Positions 33,901-47,000 of a DNA stretch of 64,000 bases are shown here, in pieces. The notes under the pieces are model-generated. The model was given only the letters and a program-made list of their open reading frames with translations. It had not been told where the DNA came from and did no database searches. The stretch is from positions 19,239,555 through 19,303,554 of the forward strand of contig OY756963.1 of assembly GCA_963580455.1 (NCBI GenBank), read 5' to 3'. Within the stretch, counting starts at the first letter, position 1; each line of letters starts with the position of its first letter. Made by a program: the position numbers and the translations under genes. Source of the DNA: Euonymus europaeus (Eukaryota; Streptophyta; Magnoliopsida; Celastrales; Celastraceae).

Positions 33901-36900
33901 GGCATCTAAGCCTATGAACCAATGCAAGACCAACCATGGACCAGTTCTGATACCACAGAAATGTTTAATTTCTTATGCTTTAATATCCCCCTTTCTTTTA
34001 TGGATGTGCCATAATGGGGACCTCAATTAATATAATGTATTATAATACAACAAACTTATGGCATTGTGGATGGAATTTTCAGCGGTAATCAGCCGAGTTG
34101 CTTTTGAAATTTTGTATGGTCCTTGAGGCTTCGATAAAATTGCAAGCTTGATTGAACAGCCTACTTTTCCCTGGCATACTCTTTACTTCAGAAAGTGTTA
34201 TGGCTTGCGTATAGCCCAACATATAACATACTAGCTGAGACATTAAGGACATGCTTATTGTCTTGAACTTATCATACTAACTAGTCATGAACTGATTTGT
34301 TTAAATTTAGCTGGCCAACTGTGATGCAGTATGTCAACGTAATACTGTATTCATATTCATTAAAATTCTTTTGGTGTAGGGCGTTTAACATTGACCAATT
34401 ATGCTCTCTACTTTGAATCACTGGGAGTTGGTTTATATGATAAACCTATAAGATACGATCTGGCAATGGATATGAAGCAGGTAATAAAACAGGAATTGAC
34501 AGGACCATTGGGTGCTCGTATCTTTGATAAAGCTGTAATGTACAAGTCAACATCTGTGTATGTTATCTTTCACCATATGCCTCATGGAATTTCTAAATTT
34601 GTCAATCCCAAACTTAGGCTTACAAGAGATTTGTTTGTTCCTTTTACAATCATATTTACAGGGTCGAGCCTGTGTACTTTGAGTTTCCTGAGTTCAAAGG
34701 AAGTTCTCGGAGGGACTATTGGTTGGATATATGTCTTGAAGTCCTGCGTGCACACAGATTCATTAGAAAAAAGAATCTCAAGGAGACACCGCAAGCAGAA
34801 GTAATTGCCAGGGCAATTCTGAGCATCTTGCGATATCGTGTAGTTAGAGAAAATTTCCACTTTTTTTCATCTCAGTACAAAACTTTACTTGCTTTTAATC
34901 TTGCGGAAACTCTTCCTGGGGGAGATATTATCCTGGAAACTCTTGCAAGTCGTTTGGCACTTATGAATGCTGGTGCTTCCCCGCGTGAGGGTGCCGGGAC
35001 TGCATATGTCAAACGCCACTCTACATTGTCGCCAGTTGCGCTTCTGACACTTAATCAACTTGGACTAATTTTACAAAAGCATGCTGATAGTGATGGAGAA
35101 ACAATATTATTTGGAGATTTCTGTGTTGGTGAGAGAAGTCCTTTGGAGTTAGCATTGAAACAGTCAATATCAGACACAGGAAGGGCAGAAGCAGCAAAGG
35201 CGACTGTGGACCAAGTGAAGGTGGAAGGAATTGATACAAATGTTGCGGTCATGAAGGTTTGTTATAATAATATCCTATGAATTATGTCTGTGAACCAAAA
35301 TTACTTAAAAGACAATAGGTCAATGTTAAAAAGCACCAATTTATATTTGCAGAATCTTTTTATTGTATTAAAATGTTGGGGGTCTGTTATTTCTATACAG
35401 ATTAGGATCAACAATGGGAAAATTTTCCATGTTGCTTTTGAAAGATCTTGTATGAACAATTAGATCATAAGAAAGTCTGTGCAACCGACAATTAGTATTT
35501 TTTGAATAGTTGAAATGTAATGAAGCAATGCTGTCATAAAATATAGTTCCTGATGCAGCAGCATGTGTACTGAGCATTCTTTAATTGTTTCTGTATGTTA
35601 ATTGGCCACCAAATAGAAGTTCATAGTTTGTGGTAATGCATATGCACAATTGAAAATACAGTCAATTTGAATGTTCTTATGAAATTCTTTTGATTTTGTT
35701 CATTGTAGGAACTACTATTTCCAGTCATTAAATTGGTCAGCCATCTTCAATTTTTGGCCTCTTGGGAAGAACCTTTAAAGTCAGTGTCATTTCTTGTTTT
35801 GGCATCATGTTCTATTTTAAGGTAATTTCTCTTCTGTTCAAGTTTCTATTTCGTATGAATTCAACTGTTCCACATCATTAGCCTCTTTATCCTGCCTGGG
35901 TGGGAAGTGAAGATGCTATAAGTTGTTTAACATTAATTAATCTGATCGTTATCATTGGCCTCTTTATGTATTCTGGGTGGGAAGTGAGGATCAATAAGTA
36001 TGATGGACCTGTTCTGGAATTCAGGCTAAGAAATGAGGATCTGATTTTCTTCAATTTTCAGAAACATTGGCTCAATTGTTGAGCTATGGATCTTAAAGTT
36101 TAGATCATATTAAAGGAATAGATATAGAGGAAGGTAGATCTCGTGTAGAAAGTCTTTATGTCAAAATGTCAAAGTGAAGACGCAATAAGTATGATGGACG
36201 GGGACCTGTTCTGGAAGTCAAGGCTAAGAAATGAGGATCTGATCAAAGTGAAGATGCAATAAGTATGATGGACCTGTTCTGGAAGTCGAGGCTAAGAAAT
36301 GAGGATCTGATTTTCTTCAATTTTCAGCAACATCTTCAATTTTCAGCAACATCTTCAATTTTCAGAAACATTGGCTCAAATGTGAAGCTGTGGACTGGAT
36401 CTTAAGTTTAGACCATATTAAGATATATAGAGGAAGGTAGATCTCGTGTAGAAAGTCTTTATGTCAATTGTCAAACTGTCTTAATCTCAGAGGTTTGATT
36501 TACTGGACTAGAAAATAAGATTATGCGGATGGCTTTGCTAGAATAAAAGTATAAAACTGAGCATCATATGGAGGATGGGGGAGGATTAAAATGTGTGTGA
36601 ATGTGTTTGAATGATACAAAAATGCCAGGTTGAGTCCACTGTACGACCAGATTCTTTAAGAAAATCACTTGTATCATCGTCAACCATTTAGATGCATAGA
36701 CTGTGAACTAATCACTGCAGTAAATTGCTAAATCAAACAAAGAGACGTGATGAAATTATCAACTGTGTTGTGCAGGGGGTGGATCAGGTATATATTGCCG
36801 TCTGCTTTTACATGCCTCGCAGGTCTCATGCTTTGGCGAAGGCATTTTAAAGTAGAGAAGTCATTAGAACCTTTTAAAGTTACAGCTCCGCCAAATCGAA

Positions 36901-37623
36901 ATGCAGTGCAGCAGCTGCTGACGTTGCAGGAAGGTATTAGTCAAGTTGAAGCATTGATTCAAGCTGGAAATATCGTTCTCCTGAAAATAAGAGCTCTCTT
37001 ATTTGCTGTACTTCCACAGGTACATGTCCTCCCTTGGTTGCTTTACTTCCACATCGCGGTATTAACTATTAAGTATGGATAAGGATTTCCACATTATGTC
37101 GTAAAAAAATACAGTAGTCTCAAAGAAATAGTGCAAAAACAACCAAAACTATCATTCTCCTGTCCATCAACAACCAATGCATATTTAAAGATTGCATGTT
37201 TAAAGATTGCCAGTTGTAAGCAAATTGGCTTTTATCTCCCTGATTTTAAAAATAAATCGAGTAGAACATACCCACTTCCTGATTGCAGGCATGAGGTGAT
37301 TAACAGATTTAATTTTTTCTTCGAGAAATAAAACACTCTCTTGACTAGCTGCGATGAATATTGTAGTTTTCAATTTTCAAGTCCGTGTGCAGGCTTCAGA
37401 TAGAGCTGCTCTGTTGCTGGTATTTTTGGCGGCCGTGATTGCATTCCTTCCCTTGAGATACATAATTCTCTTGGTCTTTTTAGAAGCTTTCACAAGGGAA
37501 ATGCCGTACAGGAGAGAAAGCAATAGCAGGTGGGTCAGACGAGTAAGAGAATGGTGGGTGAAGGTACCTGCAGCTCCAGTTAAACTCATTAAACCTGTTG
37601 ATAATAAGAAAAAGAAACCATAA
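30971..37623 (+). CDS. DUF639 family protein
   Basis: Ten exons: 30971-31164, 31401-31635, 31776-31862, 32046-32215, 33590-33729, 34380-34557, 34662-35256, 35709-35821, 36776-37019, 37393-37623. All join in phase, giving 728 aa. The protein matches the plant-specific DUF639 family along its length: LEVPTEELQHRFDTEFP, PICAAVADIITVENLFDALT, RLTLTNYALYFESLGVGLYD (a GRAM/PH-like strand pattern), EPVYFEFPEFKGSSRRDYWL and the DYWLDICLEVLRAHRFI region. Near the C-terminus are two hydrophobic segments (about 576-595 and 657-686), separated by a helix with QEGISQVEALIQAGNIVLLK. A basic KKKKP end suggests membrane anchoring with a cytosolic tail. The molecular role is unknown. The first residue of exon 7 is a split Val codon, fixed by frame on both sides. 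Confidence 0.92.
35880..36480. repeat. Local direct repeats in DUF639 intron 8
   Basis: A ~75-bp unit with AATAAGTATGATGGACCTGTTCTGGAA and GCTAAGAAATGAGGATCTGA occurs three times (about 35990, 36185 and 36255). AGAGGAAGGTAGATCTCGTGTAGAAAGTC occurs at about 36128 and 36429. GGTGGGAAGTGA occurs at about 35900 and 35968. CATCTTCAATTTTCAG is also repeated near 36330-36360. Mosaic of recent local duplications. Confidence 0.85.
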
Positions 37624-39205
37624 TTTCCTTGTGGAATTTGTAAATTCTGTTCAAGTTTAACAGATTGTTAGTTGGATAGCTCCTTTGATCTTATTTCATT
37701 GTATAAAAACCATGTCTCCTAAGTAAAATAGATTTGTAATGAGAACACCACACAAGGTGGGAACTTACTGGCAGTTACTCGGCAAATAATAATTAAGGTA
37801 TATGTCTTTTTGGATTTTCAAAATGTTTTTAAATTATTTTCTGTTTCCCGTATTTTCTAGAGGGGGCAATCGAACGTGTTTTTAGGGTGGTTTACTGTTT
37901 TTGAAAAATGATTATGAAAAATGCATGCAAAACATGAATAAACAGACCATAATAAATCATTGTTCTCACAGAGGGATGGAGCTCCTTATAAGAGGGTTAT
38001 GGTTGGGATATAAGAGGGTTCTTTCTTCGTTAGTAGTAGTTGGTTGGGATCCCCCGAAATTTTAGGACTAATTTAAATAAACAAAAATAATTTAAATTCT
38101 TAAATTAAATATAATAGCATATCATCCACTTGTCTCGGATTAAAAAAATTATATATGAAATTCAAATGTCATGGCATATACTCATGTGCTAGGAATTAAG
38201 AACAAATTATCTGTAAATTTAAAATTCAATGGCATGTCACCCGCATGCGTAGGATTAATGTGAATTTAACCTTGATAGTGATAGGTTGATATCTCCGTAA
38301 TCCATTTCAACGCAAACAAAAAAAAAACATTGCATACACTATAAATATATATAATTATCCTTTAAGTATATATAAGACAAATTAATATATGTTTAAGTAC
38401 ACATGTATATAAATTAAAAATCCGCACTGGGTTGTACGCTCCCTTGACCCTTGACTCTTTACCTAAACAGCTAAACCAAGACTAAGCAGATGAACTCTTG
38501 TTGATTATGTCTCCTATCCACCAAAATGAAATCTCCATATCAGTCGACTGACGTTTCATGAAAATTCAGTACGAGTATAAATCTGGTATGATACTCAGAA
38601 TAACGATTAGTTATATATAAACATCCAATTGATTTTTCTTATGAGTCGAGAAAGGCGGTATTTATTTATTAAAATTAAGAACATACAATGGGGATTGTAT
38701 GTCTATGTCCCCATTAAATGGATCTCATCTCTATTACAGACAAAGTGATTATAGATACTTATCTACATCAACAAAACATGTTTCCTAATACAGTTACATA
38801 AAAAATATCCTAATACAATTTTTTCATTCTACATCAATCAAGACACTTAACATTTCATTCCTCTATCATTTTCTTACTATAACTACTATTAGGTCTCAGC
38901 TCTATTATCCAAAAGTCAAGTCACATACTCAGTCACATCAACAAAACACATTTTTCAATATAAGCGCATCAACAAAAACACTCATTCTCATACATTATTC
39001 CCTCCCCATCAACCTTTTACCATTGTGAATGCCCGTGTTGTGCACGAGATGATATCAAATATTTTGGTTATCCAGTATTTTTAAAATTTAAATGAATTTT
39101 TATTATTTAAATCTAATTGTAAAGCTAATTTGTTATTAAATTAAATTCGCATATAGCCTCAAATAATATTGCATCGACCTTACATGTTATTAAAATTTAC
39201 AGGTT
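37624..39205. other. Intergenic after the DUF639 gene
   Basis: 3' UTR, then AT-rich DNA. 38700-39010 is the second copy of the dispersed repeat noted at 29400-29640. No gene seen. Confidence 0.5.
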
Positions 39206-39719
39206 AAGTATCATATTAGCCTTTGTACTTTTGTTTTTGGATAATTTTGATCCTTCAACTTTTTGCGGATCAATCAAGTCTTTATACTTTTCATTTTGGG
39301 TCACGTTAGCCATTTTAGAAAAAAATTGTTAAAAAATGTTGAGCTGGACATTATGTGTGTCATTTTTTTTTGTGCCTTATGGATTCATTCAATTATTAGG
39401 TGACACATGTAAGTTCTTTAGCCATATACATTTGATTTGTTTTTGCCCTTACAAGTGGTGCAAAAGAAAATCAAATGTATATAGTTAAAGAATGTACATG
39501 TGTCGCTCAATAATTAAACGAATCAATGTGACCATTTTTTTTTTTTTTGAAAATGACACATCAACGCATAACGATCAGTTCAACACTTTTTCATGGAAAA
39601 TTTTTAAGACTAACGTGGCCCAAAATGAAAAATATGAGAGTTTGGTTAGCCCAAAAAAAGAAGAAGTTAAGGGTCAAAATGGTAAAAAATCGCAAGTATA
39701 GGGGTTAATTTGATACTTA
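39206..39719. mobile_element. Long foldback MITE (about 514 bp)
   Basis: The left arm starts AAGTATCATATTAGCCTTTG; the right arm, reverse-complemented, starts AAGTATCAAATTAACCCCTA. Pairing continues inward: ACACATGTAAGTTCTTTAG...CATATACATTTGATTT (39405-39440) against AAATCAAATGTATATAG...AATGTACATGTGT (39469-39503). The whole element can fold on itself, as in non-autonomous MULEs with long terminal repeats. It has no transposase. Confidence 0.82.
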
Positions 39720-41027
39720 TATCTTCTCTTAATTTCAAATTTTTTATAAATATATAACCAATAATTCATTATTAAATAATAAATTTATAATTTTATAGTA
39801 AATAAATAGTTATTTTCTTTTAAAATATATATTTACATAGAATATTCTTTGAGACTCCCAAAATATAATTCTTAATTTATTTATAACCAATGTGAATTGT
39901 TGGATTTTAAAAGACTAACTAGTCATCTGTTACATAATGGTTTCAATGAGAATGAGGATGAAATTTTAATTATTATATTTGATATATATAAAAAATTGTA
40001 TTGAGAATAAAAATGAAGCATGCGTAGTGTCCATTTTATCATTTTTAATTATGTATAATTAACAAATTTCATTTTATCATTTTTAATTATGTATAATTAA
40101 CAAATTTAATCACTTATTAGCTCCGTATTCCTCAAACCAAACATCACATGAGAGAATCTTACAGATGTGTTAATAACCTATTAACCTAAACTCAATCGTT
40201 ATCCTCGAAATTATAGGAGGCGATATTCGCACCCCAAAAGTTAGCATTTTCATCGCATTGTCAGATAAACAAAAGTTGATTTTTTTTTGTGATGCGCATA
40301 TGATATAATAATATGTTGAATCTTTTGTCATAAATTACTCATTTTCACGTTTGTATAATATTTTTCATGTAACTTGGCATATGTGTACATCATTTTTAAG
40401 TGTGTCAAAAACATAAAAAGATTTTTTTCGAAAATTATAATTCATTGAATTATTTATTTAACACTTATTATAAAAATCAAATACACCATTTGATCTGTTA
40501 CATCTCTAATCTCAATCAATATGTCACTATTTTTTTTTTTTTTTACTTTTTTCATTTGATAATGGAGGTGAAAATACCAACATTTTGGTGTGCGAATACT
40601 GCCCCAAGTCATAGTGGTAATGGTGCCTTGGCCACATGACACATTCATCCCAAACAAATTCAGATATTTATCGAGTAAATAATAATTGACAAATACCTTA
40701 GCAAATTAGCAATTGGTCAACTGAGTCATTATTGAATAAATAATATTTTACTTAATAGTTAATAAATGAATAAAGATTTTAGTCCACCCCAACATTTATT
40801 TTTCTTTGTTTTAGTATTTTTATTTATTTATTTGCCCGAACTCAAGAATAATAAGGAGGACAGTAGATCTGTTCTCGATTGGCCGCTTGCTCGGTATTTT
40901 TCGCAATTCAAATTTTCTTTGTTGTTGTCTCCATTTCCATTTTCCTTTGTTGTTGGGGTTTAACCAGAAACTGATTGAGAAGGAGAGAATTGAATCCAGC
41001 AACGAAGAGGGGAATTGAAATCGAGAG
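39720..41027. other. Intergenic upstream of the PP6 gene
   Basis: AT-rich. A 40-bp direct repeat with TTTTATCATTTTTAATTATGTATAATTAACAAATTT sits at about 40034-40107. The last ~150 bp should contain the PP6 promoter and 5' UTR. Confidence 0.5.
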
Positions 41028-44000
41028 ATGGATTTGGATCACTGGATATCGAAGGTGAAGGGAGGGCAGCATCTATTGGAGGACGAGCTTCAGCTTCTCT
41101 GCGAATACGTATGCTTTCTTTATTTCTAGGGTTTCTCTGCTTTCGACTTTCGCTTTATCTACTTTCTAAATGTTCCTACACGTACATTTTCTATAACATG
41201 GTAAAGATTAGGGTTTCTGCGTTTGCTCCTGCTATATTTACTCTGAGACTTGGGCTTGGCCCCTATAAAGTATGAACTATGGATCCTTCTATAGCGCTTT
41301 TCTTTTTTTCTTTATTTTCTAATTGACAACTTGTTTTTATGAACCCTTTCTGAGGAAAGTGTTTGTGAGCGCAAGATATCTACGATTTAATCTTTGAATG
41401 TTATTCATGAAGGCCTCAATATCCCAAGTAAAAACATAAAAGTAATTGCAGTTGAAGTGAGCTCAGTGAATTTAGAAATTAGAATAAAGGAATAATAATT
41501 TGAGTTAGAGAATAATTAGGATCGGGGATCTGAGTATCTGACTCCAAATTGATGCAAGAAAGATATAAAATAATGCGCTCACACGAACCGCCGGCTCATG
41601 GCATCCCTAATGAAAGCTAGCTACAACCCAGGTGATTCCACCATCATTAGAGTTGACACAATCCTATATCAAAGCATCCTTAGAAACACCTATATTAAAT
41701 ATGTTCTTTTAAAGGAGAAGTTTTAGCCTAGCATCATACCAAAATATAACCTTGTTACCCGTATCCACTTTGAAGGATGTGTGTGGAAACCTTGTGTTTC
41801 TTTTTGCAAATTGAATGAATTGATCATGTGCCCCCCCAAACAAATAAAAAAGAGCATATGCCTGACTGTTTCTTGTCCTAATTGATTTGATTATCAGATG
41901 GGCAACTTTGCTACACATAGTGGCATTGAGAATTCAATATTGAATGCGTTCTGTCATAGACTTGTAGTAGTTTATAGTTTGATAATGTCTGATATCCATT
42001 TGCATCCTACGGTGAGGAGTTCCTGGATCATGTTGTGTTTTATTCTCGTAGAATTGATTTTCTCATTCACCACCGGGAGTGGTGGTAGGTTATTGTTTCT
42101 GCTTCTCAGACCATTTCCATTGCACAAGCCTTGTATGCCAGTTGTTGTCTTCTTTATCTTCTTGAAGCTGCATGGCAGTATGCATATATTAACAGCTCCA
42201 TGGATTACATATGCAATTTTGTAGCTCTGTAAAATTTTAATTCGTCCTGCAGTTAAAATACATAGTTGGTATTCTTACTTTGTTCTTTTTCTTTTTTTCT
42301 TAAACTTGCGCAATTTTCGGAATTTTTGGAGTAAATGTCTATTGAATGATGCTCAGTCTTACTGTTAGCATTGACTGGAGGTCATTATATAGTATTGAAA
42401 CACCTTTATGATTATGGGCTTGTTGAGTTACATGAATTTTTGATAAGTACTGGCCGTAGTTGCATGTCAAATTTGCTTACCATTGCATCCAAAATATTGC
42501 AGGTGAAAGAGATCCTTATTGAAGAGTCCAATGTACAGCCTGTCAACAGTCCTGTCACTGTTTGTGGTGATATTCATGGCCAATTTCATGATTTAATGAA
42601 ACTCTTTCAGACTGGAGGTCATGTACCAGAGACAAATTATATATTTATGGTATAATCAACATTTTTTTAACTCAAAACTTGCGTGAAATTTCGTCACGTT
42701 ATCTTATTGTCATTCTCAATCCCGGTATCATTGCAGGGCGACTTTGTTGATCGAGGTTACAATAGTCTTGAAGTTTTCACCATTCTTTTGCTTCTGAAAG
42801 CAAGGTATGCTTTCATCTAGGCTTGCAGTTTCCGTTGGTTAGGTCTTGCATCTTTTTTTGGATTTTGTGCATGTTAAGTCACCATCAGGTACTGGATTCT
42901 TATTTTTGGTGAAACATAACACCTGAAGAATGTATTCAACTTCTTCAAAGTATCGAATGGTAATTTGTGTTCAGTAAGTGATGTAAGTTTATTTTAGCTA
43001 TAGTTCATTGCTGAATTATGTGTGGGCTGAAGGATGCTACTGAATGAGGTTAGACAATCAACAGCTTTTGGTTATTGATGTTGTTGCTGTTGTTTGTTTG
43101 TTTTTTATTGTTTATTGTCTTTGTGCAAATGGTGGTATGGGCTAGTCTTGTGCTTCTTAGGTGGATAACCATTGAACAGGCCCTAAAAGTGTACAATTCA
43201 TGAGATTTTGGTCCATGGGGTCGATGAGAACTCTCATTTCCCCCTTGTATATGTAATGGTTTGTAGCGTATTACAGTGTCTAATTTGTGTTTTTTTTTTT
43301 TTTTTTGCGTTTCATTCTCTTTTCCTTTACATTATTAAGTGAAACAAAGTCTATGCCTTTAAATCATAGTTACAGGATGTGCGGATTCTTTTGTCATCTT
43401 GGTTTGTTTCCATATTAGCCACATTGATATTTTTTTTCCTGTTTATAATTTTTAGTTTCATTGTGATGCTAATTCTTTTTTTGTATTTTCGTAGATACCC
43501 AGCCAATATTACTCTTTTACGTGGAAATCATGAAAGCCGACAACTAACTCAGGCATGCTTTCCATAGATTTCTACATATTATTCTTCTGTGAAAATTTAG
43601 CTTGAAATCAGTTTTGTTATGAATTGGACTGTGTTAGGGATTCAGATCTCACTTTGAACCATTCTTAAATGGCATCATGTAGTCACTGTAGTTGTAAATT
43701 GTTATGCCTGGTGAAGTTGAAATCTTCCACTTCTTTGTCCTTATCCAAAAGCCTATAATGTTTGTGGCTTTTTATTTGGTATTGGCCATTTGTTTTACAT
43801 TGTCTATTTGTTGTTTACTATTGCCTTAAACAAAGGGTTTGATGTTGATGATTTGAGTTGGATTCTTAAAAGTTAATGTTTTCTATGACACTGCCATTCT
43901 ATGTTGGCTTATTGTGATGATAACCCATGTTATTCTGCCTTGAATATACTTGGAACTATTGACTTTGAGGCTTATGGTTAATGAAAACACACTAGATGGA

Positions 44001-47000
44001 ACCTTTGAAATCTAAGGTATTTGACATTTCTTGATTACTTAAATCAACCGTCTGTCTTTAAAATATTACATGCTTTGCAGTGGCATAGTGGATATATTCA
44101 TAAAGCATGGTGTTATAGAGGGTTTACTATGACCTATGTACAAATTGATGGTGTCTAAGAAGAGCTTGTGTAACTGTGTGCAAATTGTGTTTTCTTGCTC
44201 TGTGATTTTTTTTTTCCTGTGATGTTTTTTTTCCTGTGATGTTTTTGATTGTTTGTTACGGTAGTATTTTTACTTTTTTCTTCTTTTCATCGAAAAGCTT
44301 TTGGACTGCAGCCAGAGAAATCCCTCTCGCGTCTCATTAACATGACCCTTTTGAAGTGCACAATGTTGCCAGAAGCACCATTTGCACTCACCTATGAATG
44401 GTTTCTGCATTGCCCTATTCTTGCTCATTTCTGCTTTTAGAAAGTTCACCTATTGCAACTTGGAAATTGGTGACTTATTAATGTAATGCCTAATGAGTTT
44501 ATGAAATTGCCTTCTTAATATCTGGATTTTCATTGAATCCCCTTGTACGGGGGAATGGATCAGCTAGTGATTGCTATCATAGTCATCTGGCTTTAGTTGA
44601 GCACACCAGTTTCCAATTAAATTAGTTTATAAATTTGACTTTGGGGAATTCTCATAATGGTATATTGCAATCATTTTGACCGAGCTATTTGAAATGAAAA
44701 CCAGTTGTCTAAATCCTGTATTTTTTTAGGCAAATCATTATTCCAAGCCTATGCATGTTGTGCTTTTAAGCAATTCAGACTGATTGATTTATAGAGGTCA
44801 ACACACTCTATGTTATGGACATTTTCAAATCAAATGAATGTGGGATGGGCTAGCACTACTCCAAATGAGCTTTTAAGCAATTCAGACTTTAGATCAAACA
44901 AAGTCTTGGAATTCTTGTGGAAGTTGCACCTTCTCAAAATTTAGTGTGGAGAAGAGCAGTTGGTGAAAACACTTTCCTTAAATCAAGTACACTGATAAGA
45001 ATTGCTTTAAGAAACGAAAGCCGAGAAGAATTTAGTATGAAGGATGGTTCATGTGGTGTGGGTAATATGTCCACTAAATGTTTGTATGTACCTCTAATAA
45101 GATCTGTGGGTGTACTCAATGTATCAGTGAGTTGATAGGCTTAATGGTAGTTCCAAGATTTTCAATTAGCTCCAACTAGATGTGGGTATTTTTGTTAAAT
45201 TTATATTAAGAGCTCACTTAAGCATATCTTATATTCAATTCATTATCATACATGCATGCATGGTGGTGCACGTGCATGTCAGTGCTTGTAGGTTTTTCCG
45301 CATGTGATGTGTGTGACGTTAGTGTCAGTAAAGGATTTCCAAGTTCCAACTAACTTAAGCTTTTGCATGTTATAAGTATTTATTCAGTTCCAACTAACCT
45401 AAGCTTTTGCATGTTATAAGTATTTATTCATGAATGCCTAGATTAATATGCTTTGTCATGATGTAGATATGTGATTCATTTCTCTGCTTCATTGTAAACG
45501 CTAGAATTTTCATTGAGGTCATTGGAGAGTAAACATAGGTTCATTCTGTTTTGACTATAAAGAGAATGTAAGGTTGGATTTGAGAAAATTTTCTGATTTT
45601 TTTGGCTGCAGATTTACTGAAAACTAGTGATCCTGTTTGGCCATTTTTCCCACCCACCATTGGAAAAAAAGAAGTGCCAGTGGACTTTAGAGCTTGTATA
45701 ACGTAGAGATAGCGGTGTTGGAGACTTGGAGTGTGGAAAATTGAGATAATTTGTATAGGAGAGTAAGAAGGGGGAGGAAGTCCTAAAAAGACATGGCTTG
45801 AAGTAGTAAGAAATGATAGGGATTCAATAGGAGTTGATGAAAGTGTGATCCTAGATAGAAATGAATGGTGGAAACGAATACATGTAGTGGATTCCCATTG
45901 ATTTTCTCATATACTATATGTAGCTGATCTCAAACTTTTGGGATAAAGGCTCGGATGAGGATGATATGATTGAACTTTAGGTTCTGCTTTGTAATATTTG
46001 GTCAAAAGACATCTTGTATATGGTAAAATTTGGATTCTGCTTTTTATAGATTTTGTATTTACCTCAATGATCGAAACAATGAGGAATTTAAGGAGATGGA
46101 ATTGATCTGTGCGATAGCTCTGCTATATCTGGAATGTTTAGTGATGGAGTTTTCTTCATTTTTTGTCTAATTGAAAATTTTCAGTGGATCTTTACTGTAA
46201 GTTTTTGGGTTGTTACTTACTGGAGGGTAAATGTAAAGACTCTTTTTAAAATCAATATACTGCTCTCATGCTTGCAACAAAGGCTTAAAGTTGACAGAGT
46301 GTCTTTAAAATTAATTTGCTTGCTTTGCAATTCTGCTTAACAAATGTTTGATTTATATTTGTAATTCTCTTTTTAGGTATATGGTTTCTATGATGAGTGT
46401 CAGAGAAAGTATGGAAATGCAAATGCATGGCGGTATTGTACAGATGTATTCGACTATCTTACACTGTCAGCAATTATAGATGGAACTGTGAGTCAAACTG
46501 TTGCTCTGTCTCTTTTCCCCGATTTTATGTTTGATTTTTTGTTGCTCTTAAACTTAAATATTTACACGTGAACATATGGCCTAGTGGTAGAGTTGCGAGC
46601 GGGGGGTGGGCAACTCTACCACTAGGTCACATGAATTTAAATATTTGTTTACCTTTGCCTCTTAAATTTAAACATTTGTCTGCTTTTGAGTTTTGCAGGT
46701 ACTTTGTGTCCATGGTGGTCTTTCGCCTGACATACGAACTATTGATCAGGTTTTTATTTGTAGTTATCATTAATTTATTTAATGTTGCTTGATACTGGAG
46801 AAGTGGAGATTTACATTATTCATTCTATTAAATATTTGCTTATAGTTTAATTCTCTTTTCTGATTCTCTTACCTTTAATGTTGTGTTGTTTGGTAATTTC
46901 TTGTGGTTGTGGATTTTTTTTCCCTGATGATCAAAGAGTTAAAAGTAAAAAGTAGTAGAAGAAGACAAACAGCTGTCACGCTAGGCTCTTGTGGTGGAGG

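Noticed and set aside
44917..45135. 72-codon open frame in PP6 intron 4
   Set aside because: No family signature, no splice context and surrounded by intronic DNA.
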